DNA from: Deltaproteobacteria bacterium
GTDB taxonomy: Bacteria; Desulfobacterota; Dissulfuribacteria; Dissulfuribacterales; UBA3076
Reading direction: 5' to 3'
DNA: 6,242 nucleotides
Assembly: GCA_027004315.1 (NCBI GenBank)
Contig: JALTHV010000354.1
Location: 1-6,242, forward strand
The notes below the pieces were generated by a model. It was given only the letters and a program-made list of their open reading frames with translations, was not told where the DNA came from and did not search any database. A program made the position numbers and the translations under genes. Positions within the stretch are counted from its first letter, which is position 1. Every line of letters begins with the position of its first letter. Below are positions 1-5,526 of the stretch, one piece after another.

Positions 1-61
1 TTAAAAAAGTCCATGATCTTTCTGCCCAAAGAGATATTCTCTACTTGTTCTGCCCTACTGT
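1..61 (-). other. Original msbA downstream region, possible start of the next gene
   Basis: On the minus strand this stretch carries the orphaned last codon (CAG) and stop (TAG, 57-55) that msbA would have used before the insertion. An ATG at 14-12 opens MDFF and runs off the left edge, with the frame open upstream to a TAG-free GRKI stretch. No clear Shine-Dalgarno precedes it. A consensus TTGACA (66-61) lies upstream, but the matching -10 region (TAGAGA, 43-38) is weak. If the ATG is real, the ancestral gap to msbA was only about 40 bp, so the next gene was likely in the same operon. Confidence 0.25.
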
Positions 62-69
62 GTCAAGTT
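62..69. repeat. Target site duplication, left copy
   Basis: GTCAAGTT sits immediately outside the left GTAA end and is identical to 240-247. It corresponds to the original end of msbA. Confidence 0.88.
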
Positions 70-113
70 GTAACCGTTCACACCCCCTGTTGTAACCGTC
101 CATGTCCCCGGCC
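70..113. repeat. Tandem pair of terminal-repeat-like units at the left end
   Basis: GTAACCGTTCACACCCC at 70-86 is followed 22 bp later by GTAACCGTCCATGTCCCC at 92-109. Both are preceded by GTT (67-69 and 89-91). The right side has only one such unit. Only the outer unit is adjacent to a target duplication. Confidence 0.7.
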
Positions 114-139
114 AGCGGTAGCATTTTGAAGGGTCTCAG
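92..139. repeat. Left inverted-repeat arm of the element
   Basis: Complementary to 189-239. The core, 106-130 against 198-222, pairs 24 of 25 positions, and the single difference (G121/T207) could still wobble-pair in plus-strand RNA. Pairing resumes over 132-139 with 189-196. The outer part, 92-105, matches the right end less well, with a small gap in the C run. Confidence 0.85.
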
Positions 140-172
140 TGCGGATTAATCGGCAGAGTGCCCTGATTTTGT

Positions 173-186
173 GCATCAAGCGATGC
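173..186. repeat. Small hairpin in the element's centre
   Basis: GCATC (173-177) and GATGC (182-186) form a perfect 5-bp stem with a 4-nt loop between the two long arms. A palindromic GATTAATC lies at 144-151. No function can be assigned. Confidence 0.4.
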
Positions 187-188
187 TC

Positions 189-239
189 CTGAGGCCATTC
201 AAAATGTTACCGCTGGCCGGGGGGAATGTGAACTCTTAC
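189..239. repeat. Right inverted-repeat arm of the element
   Basis: Partner of 92-139. Its outermost bases, read on the minus strand, are GTAAGAGTTCACA, and they resemble the outermost left end at 70 more closely (GTTCACA shared) than the inner copy at 92. This supports 70-239 as the mobilised unit. Confidence 0.85.
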
Positions 240-2017
240 GTCAAGTTTATTTCCTGTTTTTCATCACTGCTGCCCAGGGTCTTATAAAGCTCCTGGTAGA
301 GGGCACTGCCCTCCATCAGCTCTCTATGGGTGCCCCGGGCTACTATCCGGCCATTGTCGATGACTATAATCTGATCTGCATTGATGATGGTAGAGAGCCT
401 ATGTGCAATTACTATGGTGGTCCTGCCCTTCATTACCTCATCCAGTGCCTCCTGAATCGCCTCCTCAGAGACACTGTCAAGTGCGCTTGTGGCCTCATCC
501 AGTACGAGTAGCGGAGGATTTCTGAGGACTGCCCTTGCCAGGGCTATCCTCTGACGCTGTCCTCCGGACAGATTGAGTCCATTCTCATCCAGGACTGTAT
601 TATAGCCCTCTGGAAGGGCAGAGATAAACTCGTGGGCCTGGGCAATCCTTGCCGCCCTCTCCACTTCCTCCATGGAGGTCCTGCCAGAGCTCCCTGCTGC
701 AATGTTCTCAAAGATACTGTCGCTGAACAGGACGACATCCTGGGTAACTATGGCCATCTGCTGCCTCAGGTCTTTAAGGGAGATGTCCCGGAGATCTATG
801 CCATCCCAGAGTATCCTGCCGGATGTGGGATTGTAGAATCTTGGGATCAGGTCTACCAGGGTGCTCTTACCCGCCCCACTGGGCCCGACAATGGCAAAGA
901 TCTTCCCTGCGGCCACAGTGAAATTTATATCCTGCAGTATCTCTGTATCTGTTCCAGGATAAGAAAAAGATACTCTTTCATACCTGATCTCCCGCTTCAG
1001 TCCCTCAAGGGGTTGCCCCTGGTCCTCTTCCTGTTGGTAATCGAGAAAATGCTCCACCCTTTCGAAGACGCCAAGGGCCTCCTGGAACTGGGTATAGGCC
1101 CCACCCAGTTTCTTGAGAGGCGTAAAGGCCATGATTATGGCCGTAAGGATAGAAAAGAAATCTCCAGAGGTCATCTCTCCGCTTGCTACAAGCCTGCCGC
1201 CATATCCCAGGATTGCTGCAACCGCGAGACCGGAAAGGGCCTCTATCAGAAATCTTGTACCCTCTCTCAGGCGTATGACCCTCGCCATCTGTCGATAGGT
1301 ACTCCGGTTTTCCCTCACAAACTGGTTGACCTTGGCCTCCTCTATGCCAAATATCTTTATGACCCTGAGGCCCTGGAGGGCCTCACTTACACGGTGTGTC
1401 AGGATGGCCAGATAGCCCTGGACCCTCTTTCGGTGTCTCCGCACCAGGCGCGAAAAGAATCGGGTCCCCAAGGCAATAAACGGGAGGAGGACAAAGCTTA
1501 GCAGGGCCAGGTCCCAGCGCCTATAGAGGGCCACTCCCATGAGGACGATTACAGATGGGACCTGGAGTAGTAGCGTCCTCAGGCTCTGAGAGAGGATACT
1601 GCTCATTGCCCCCACGTCATTCATGAGCCTTGAGAGTATATCACCACTGGTAGAGCGGGATATAATAGATACTGGCAGACGCATCAGATGGGAAAAGAAA
1701 CGGTTTCTCAGGTCACGGACCAGTTTCATCCCAGCGGTTCGCATGAGATATGACTGTAGAAAGCTGCATAGTCCACGAAGGATATAGAGGGCAATGATCG
1801 CTATTGGCAACAGGTAGATATATTGGTATTTGCCTTCGACAAATATCTTGTCCATCGCAGGCTTTACGAGCCAGGCTATCGCACCATTTATACCGGACAC
1901 GATGAGGCTGAACCCTGTAGCCAGGATCACCCTGGGTACATAGGGATGGATCAGTCTTATCAGACGCTGCCAGAGGGTGAGGGAAATCGGACTGGTGGTG
2001 GGTTTCTTAATAGACAT
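236..2017 (-). CDS. msbA: Lipid A export ATP-binding/permease protein MsbA
   Basis: A 593-residue half-transporter that dimerises in the inner membrane and flips core-lipid A to the periplasmic leaflet. The N-terminal ABC transporter type-1 domain (about 28-310) has six membrane helices. The nucleotide-binding domain (about 343-580) is complete: A-loop Tyr353, Walker A GPSGAGKST at 378-386, Q-loop Gln426, signature LSGGQ at 483-487, Walker B LLVLDE at 503-508 with catalytic Glu508, D-loop SALD at 511-514, and H-loop His539. Length is close to E. coli MsbA. The ATG overlaps the GT39 stop by one base. The last bases (ACG TAA) are built partly from an inserted element: the stop TAA at 238-236 lies inside the element's terminal repeat. 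The catalytic parts are untouched, so the protein should be functional. A related lipid-exporting ABC protein is possible, but MsbA is the best fit given the glycolipid neighbours. Confidence 0.9.
   Translation of the reverse strand: MSIKKPTTSPISLTLWQRLIRLIHPYVPRVILATGFSLIVSGINGAIAWLVKPAMDKIFVEGKYQYIYLLPIAIIALYILRGLCSFLQSYLMRTAGMKLVRDLRNRFFSHLMRLPVSIISRSTSGDILSRLMNDVGAMSSILSQSLRTLLLQVPSVIVLMGVALYRRWDLALLSFVLLPFIALGTRFFSRLVRRHRKRVQGYLAILTHRVSEALQGLRVIKIFGIEEAKVNQFVRENRSTYRQMARVIRLREGTRFLIEALSGLAVAAILGYGGRLVASGEMTSGDFFSILTAIIMAFTPLKKLGGAYTQFQEALGVFERVEHFLDYQQEEDQGQPLEGLKREIRYERVSFSYPGTDTEILQDINFTVAAGKIFAIVGPSGAGKSTLVDLIPRFYNPTSGRILWDGIDLRDISLKDLRQQMAIVTQDVVLFSDSIFENIAAGSSGRTSMEEVERAARIAQAHEFISALPEGYNTVLDENGLNLSGGQRQRIALARAVLRNPPLLVLDEATSALDSVSEEAIQEALDEVMKGRTTIVIAHRLSTIINADQIIVIDNGRIVARGTHRELMEGSALYQELYKTLGSSDEKQEINLT
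240..247. repeat. Target site duplication, right copy
   Basis: GTCAAGTT sits immediately outside the right TTAC end and is identical to 62-69. Read on the minus strand it encodes the Asn-Leu-Thr end of MsbA. Confidence 0.88.
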
Positions 2018-3588
2018 CAGATACCACCCAGCCAGGTCTTGAGGCCCTTGCCAAGATAGAGGTTAAATCGGCGCTTCCTGCCATGGCCAAGGGGTACTGC
2101 TATCTCTTGAAGGGGTTCAAGGGAATTAAAGCAGGCAGAAAGGCCCTGAGGCAGGCCCTTCTCGGCATCAATAACAATGAGGCAGTTCCATCCGGTCTTG
2201 TCCAGAGGACCCTGCCAGATCTCATATTGGCTCTCTATTTCCTTCCTATCACTCCAACGGAATACCTTCGGCTGTCCGGGTACATAGAAGGCCAGTTCAC
2301 TCACTGTCTGTCTCCTTCTGGCCAACAAAAACACCTTACCCTGATCCGGCAGTCCATTCTTGATCTTCCCGACCTCCTGTCCCAGGTCTCTCCATCCACG
2401 CAGACGCACTGTAGGATCTAGGGGTCCACCGTCGAGTCTGAATACAGCAAGACCAGAGGGGATCAGATAGAGCAGGGCTGCCATTGCCAGTCCTATCGCA
2501 ATTCCTGGCCCAAAGAGCCTCCTGAGCCTGTGCAGGGAGGGATTACAGGAGACCTGCCCACAGGCCCAGCCCGCGACGAGTACTGAGACCGCCACATAGA
2601 AGGGGGCAGGCCAGTTGGCATTTATCCTCTGTCTCAGGCTCAATATCAATATCCCTGCAAGGGGCAGGATACTGAAGACCGTAAGAAAAGACACTGAACG
2701 GGGAATGCGATGAGACCATGGCCTGAGGGCCAGGAGACAGCCCCCGCCGACCAGTACCATGAGTATCCAGGTGACAGGAGATATGACAATGAGCTGTAGA
2801 TACAGAAAGTTGAGAAGAGTGGATAAAGAGAGGCAACATCCACCGGAATTTGCCTGGAAGTGGTGCATGGTGTGATGGAAGGTAATCCAGGCATGTCCAT
2901 AATTCCACCATATTACAGGAAGCACAATCAGAAAGGACAGCCCTACCGAGACATATGGCCAAGGTCTTGAGAAGATATGCCGGTCTCTGGGGCTGACTAT
3001 CAAAAAGGCCATGGCAAGAGGCCAGAAGACAATCATGGTCTGTTTACTTAAGAGCCCAAGTCCAGCACAGACTCCAGAGGCAATCCACCACCTTGCATTA
3101 TGAATTTCCCCCTGTCCCTTTTCTAAGGCCATCCACAGACAGTATATAGCAAGAGACCAAAAGAAGATTAGAGGGGCATCAATAGTCATGACTAGACCCA
3201 GGATATCGACCCCAGGTGAAGCGGCGGCGGCCATAGCGGCCAAAAGGCCTGCCCTGGCCCCGAACATTCGACGACCCAGGGAATATATAGCCCACAGGCC
3301 CAGGGTACTGAGGATGGCGGCAGGGACCCGGACCCCAAAAGGTGTATTGCCAAAGACCCTGGTAGAGAGGGCGATAATCCAGGCCACCATTGGTGGCTTG
3401 CTGTAGTATCCCCATGCGAGGTGACGTGACCAGTCCCAGTAATAGGCCTCATCAGGTGAGAGATCAAGGGGTGTAATAAGGAGGTATATAATACGCCAGA
3501 GGAGCAGGATCCCCAAAAAGGCCAGAAAACGCCTGTCCCAGGCAGATTCATCTCTCTTAATAAGGTCTTTTGAGGCCATTTTTTGCAT
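2017..3588 (-). CDS. GT39/ArnT-like membrane glycosyltransferase
   Basis: Predicted GT-C enzyme (PMT/ArnT family) that takes a sugar from a polyprenyl-phosphate donor and attaches it to a periplasmic acceptor such as lipid A or a glycan. Numbered from the ATG at 3588 (523 residues): first membrane helix about 21-40, then the first periplasmic loop with LSPDEAYYWDW (acidic pair D46/E47), the family's hallmark near the active site. MTIDAPLIFFW around 134-144 holds a second conserved Asp (D137). RQRINANWPAP around 319-329 is another family motif. Roughly 10-12 membrane segments end near residue 380, and a soluble domain of about 140 residues follows. A His cluster (HHTMHH) and adjacent Cys pair near 238-252 are unusual. 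Start choice is uncertain: the frame is open to a TTG at 3666, with ATGs at 3630, 3588 and 3579. I prefer the short forms because they place the first helix normally and limit overlap with the upstream gene. Ends in TGATG with msbA. Confidence 0.9.
   Translation of the reverse strand: MQKMASKDLIKRDESAWDRRFLAFLGILLLWRIIYLLITPLDLSPDEAYYWDWSRHLAWGYYSKPPMVAWIIALSTRVFGNTPFGVRVPAAILSTLGLWAIYSLGRRMFGARAGLLAAMAAAASPGVDILGLVMTIDAPLIFFWSLAIYCLWMALEKGQGEIHNARWWIASGVCAGLGLLSKQTMIVFWPLAMAFLIVSPRDRHIFSRPWPYVSVGLSFLIVLPVIWWNYGHAWITFHHTMHHFQANSGGCCLSLSTLLNFLYLQLIVISPVTWILMVLVGGGCLLALRPWSHRIPRSVSFLTVFSILPLAGILILSLRQRINANWPAPFYVAVSVLVAGWACGQVSCNPSLHRLRRLFGPGIAIGLAMAALLYLIPSGLAVFRLDGGPLDPTVRLRGWRDLGQEVGKIKNGLPDQGKVFLLARRRQTVSELAFYVPGQPKVFRWSDRKEIESQYEIWQGPLDKTGWNCLIVIDAEKGLPQGLSACFNSLEPLQEIAVPLGHGRKRRFNLYLGKGLKTWLGGI
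2024..2029 (-). promoter_or_regulatory. Ribosome binding site for msbA
   Basis: GGGTGG on the minus strand, 6 nt before the ATG at 2017, lies within the last codons of the GT39 gene. It supports the ATG start and coupling through the 1-nt TGATG overlap. Confidence 0.4.
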
Positions 3589-4552
3589 CTGGAAGTCTTT
3601 GAGTGGAGTCCATGTGGGCAACGTAGTCATGGAGTGACTTTTTGTGGGAACCAAAGGTATAGACAAGCCCTCCTATCAGGGCTGCCAATACCTGCACTGC
3701 AAAGAAACTCAGGCTCAGGGTAATGGCCTTCTCGGCAGATATGCCCTTGAGTCCCAAGAAGTAGATAAAGCCGCCTTCCCTTATACCTATGCCATTAAGA
3801 CTTATAGGCAATAGGGTGAGGATTGCCACCAGGGGAAAGGCCGCGAAATAAAAGGGCGCACTCGGGCTGAGTCCCATGGCCTTTGCCAGGAGCGTCACTG
3901 CACCCATCCCAAGGCTCTGAAGTACCAGGGACAGACCCATGGCAGCGAAGAGAACCTTTGGCTTCTTCCAGAATACCAGGAGTACGGCCAGCCTTTCCCC
4001 AAGCACAGGCCAGATGCTGCTAAGAATCTTGTAGAGTAGTGGAAGGCCCAGGAGTACGGCAATGACACAGAGACCTGCAAGACTCAAGAGGTGCTCAAAG
4101 TGAGAAGGGAGTACACCATTTCCTATAAGCACGGCCCCTGCCCCCAACAAGAACATGGCAGCAAGCCCAAAGAGCCTGTCTGCCAGGACACTGTAGGTGG
4201 CCCTGAGCTTTTTAGACTCCCCACGGGATATAAATACCACCTTCAGGACATCTCCACCCACGCTGGTAGGGAGAAAGAGGTTGAAATACATACCTACGAA
4301 GTAATATCTGAGATACATGGGCCAGGGACCAGGAAAATCGAGGGAATGGGCCAGGAAATACCAACGGATGCTGCTTACTACCTGAGAGGCCAGGTACATC
4401 AAAAAGGCAATGACCCATGCAGATAGAGAGAGGGAGAGAAATGCCTCCAGCAGATCATGGAAGTCTATCTTTGATGCAAACCAGGCCAAGAGAGAGATAC
4501 TGACCCCTGTTCTCAGCAAAAATTTCGCTGTAGAGCTGATCCCTGCCCTCAC
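3557..4552 (-). CDS. YbhN/AglD-type integral membrane protein (UPF0104, LPG synthase TM region)
   Basis: A 331-residue polytopic membrane protein with about seven or eight hydrophobic segments, matching the flippase-like transmembrane region found at the N-terminus of lysylphosphatidylglycerol synthase (MprF) and as stand-alone YbhN/AglD proteins. Family marks seen: FLPTSVGGD at 93-101 after the YFVGMYFN helix, SVLADRLFGL at 121-130, and LPISLNGIGIREGG at 248-261 followed by a Tyr/Phe-rich helix. The cytoplasmic LPG-synthase catalytic domain is absent, so it should not aminoacylate lipid. The tail (about 301-331) is polar. Translation starts at GTG and overlaps the GT2 stop by 4 nt. Its 3' end overlaps the next gene. 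Such proteins often sit beside polyprenyl-phosphate glycosyltransferases. A role in moving lipid-linked sugar across the membrane is an inference, since most family members lack a proven substrate. Confidence 0.9.
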   Translation of the reverse strand: MRAGISSTAKFLLRTGVSISLLAWFASKIDFHDLLEAFLSLSLSAWVIAFLMYLASQVVSSIRWYFLAHSLDFPGPWPMYLRYYFVGMYFNLFLPTSVGGDVLKVVFISRGESKKLRATYSVLADRLFGLAAMFLLGAGAVLIGNGVLPSHFEHLLSLAGLCVIAVLLGLPLLYKILSSIWPVLGERLAVLLVFWKKPKVLFAAMGLSLVLQSLGMGAVTLLAKAMGLSPSAPFYFAAFPLVAILTLLPISLNGIGIREGGFIYFLGLKGISAEKAITLSLSFFAVQVLAALIGGLVYTFGSHKKSLHDYVAHMDSTQRLPDAKNGLKRPY

Positions 4553-5520
4553 TCCAGGACCTCTCTGACTGTATATATGTGCTTACCTGAAGACTCATAG
4601 TAGGTCCTTACTACCAGTTCTGCTACAAGACCTATTCCCCCGAGGACTATGCCGCTTATGATCAGGAGCATCCCCAGGAGGAGAAGCGGCCTGTCACCTA
4701 TGTCTTTACCCTGCCAAAACTTTACCCAGGTGAGGTATGTTTCTATCAGGAAGCCAGAACTGAAGATCAACCCTCCACTCAGCCCAAAGAACTGGAGTGG
4801 CCTTGTGGCAAATTTTTGGAAAAACAGCATAAGCATAAGATCCAGGATTACCCTATAGGTCCTCCCTATCCCGTATTTACTCTTTCCGTATTTTCTCGGG
4901 TGATGGGTCACGACCATCTCGGTCATCTTTGCCCCATAGAGGTCTGCAAGTACTGGGATAAAGCGATGGAGATCGCCGTAGAGCAGGAGATTTTTGGCCA
5001 CATCTCTCCTGTAGGCCTTGAGTGAACACCCATAGTCGTGGAGTCGCACACCTGTCATGTATCCGATGAGCCGATTGGCCAGGACAGAAGGGAGTCTCCT
5101 TGAGATAAAGGGATCTTTCCTGTCTTTTCTCCAACCGCTTACTATATCGTAGCCCTCTTCCAGCCTTGATATGAGGCCCGGGATGTCTTTAGGGTCATTT
5201 TGCAGGTCCCCGTCCATTGATACCACTATATCGCCCATGGAATAGTCGAATCCAGCGGTCATAGCGGCACTCTGACCAAAATTTCTGCGAAAGATCACCA
5301 CCCTGAGTTCAGGGGTCCTGGACTGCAGGGTCTTTAATATCTCCTGACTTCCGTCCGTACTCCCGTCGTCTACCACAATGATCTCAAACCTGCGCCCCAT
5401 CGGCCTGAGTGCCTCCAGTAAGCCTGTTATCTGGAATTCGATATTGGGTGCCTCGTTGTAGACAGGAAATATTACAGATATCTCTGGGCTGGTCTCCTTG
5501 CTGTGTAATTTTGAATTCAT
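4549..5520 (-). CDS. GT2 polyprenyl-phosphate glycosyltransferase (DPM1/ArnC/GtrB-like)
   Basis: A 323-residue enzyme predicted to transfer a sugar from a nucleotide sugar to undecaprenyl phosphate at the cytoplasmic face of the inner membrane. Residues about 13-200 form a GT-A domain: ISVIFPVYNE at 14-23, VVDDGSTDGS at 49-58 for nucleotide binding, and the metal-binding DxD in MDGDLQNDP (D103, D105). HRFIP (185-189) and the basic RKYGKSKYG segment (209-217) are typical of the dolichol/undecaprenyl-phosphate branch. Two C-terminal hydrophobic hairpin segments follow (about 240-262 and 276-304), preceded by an amphipathic stretch near 222-236. Length and architecture match ArnC/GtrB/DPM1-like enzymes. 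The ATG at 5520 lies 6 bp after the upstream stop, with only a weak Shine-Dalgarno. The stop overlaps the next start by 4 nt (GTGA). The sugar is not predictable. Pairing with a GT39 enzyme downstream suggests the two work in sequence. Confidence 0.93.
   Translation of the reverse strand: MNSKLHSKETSPEISVIFPVYNEAPNIEFQITGLLEALRPMGRRFEIIVVDDGSTDGSQEILKTLQSRTPELRVVIFRRNFGQSAAMTAGFDYSMGDIVVSMDGDLQNDPKDIPGLISRLEEGYDIVSGWRKDRKDPFISRRLPSVLANRLIGYMTGVRLHDYGCSLKAYRRDVAKNLLLYGDLHRFIPVLADLYGAKMTEMVVTHHPRKYGKSKYGIGRTYRVILDLMLMLFFQKFATRPLQFFGLSGGLIFSSGFLIETYLTWVKFWQGKDIGDRPLLLLGMLLIISGIVLGGIGLVAELVVRTYYESSGKHIYTVREVLE
4560..4566 (-). promoter_or_regulatory. Ribosome binding site for the UPF0104 gene
   Basis: On the minus strand AGAGAGG lies 7 nt before the GTG at 4552, inside the last codons of the GT2 gene. 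It supports GTG as the start and translational coupling through the GTGA overlap. Confidence 0.55.
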
Positions 5521-5526
5521 GGCCTG

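Larger units (their letters stand above)
70..239. mobile_element. 170-bp non-autonomous element (MITE), probably IS66-family derived
   Basis: The element begins GTAACCGTTCACA and ends as the complement of GTAAGAGTTCACA. It is flanked by a perfect 8-bp direct repeat. GTAA termini with 8-bp target duplications are the known hallmark of IS66-family insertion sequences. Inside the ends lie long inverted arms sharing GGCCAGCGGTA and CATTTTGAA. At 170 bp there is no room for a transposase and no ORF of note, so it would depend on enzymes from a full-length relative elsewhere. Family assignment rests on end sequence and duplication length only. Confidence 0.85.

Noticed and set aside
106..222. Intrinsic terminator of the operon
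   Set aside because: The loop between the core arms is about 67 nt and no T-run follows the stem on the minus strand. The structure is explained by transposon ends.
92..239. Element boundaries at 92-239 instead of 70-239
   Set aside because: The arms align well from 92, but the 8 bp outside 92 (CCCCTGTT) do not match 240-247, whereas the 8 bp outside 70 match perfectly.
632..1501. A 289-codon plus-strand open frame opposite msbA
   Set aside because: It lies wholly antisense to a well-supported MsbA reading frame. Its translation shows no domain-like pattern, and long antisense frames are common shadows of such codon usage.
2543..2962. A 139-codon minus-strand frame within the GT39 gene
   Set aside because: It is out of frame with a clear membrane glycosyltransferase, and its Cys/His/Pro-rich translation has no family features.
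3557..4552. Full lysylphosphatidylglycerol synthase (MprF)
   Set aside because: The protein ends after the membrane region and lacks the C-terminal catalytic domain.
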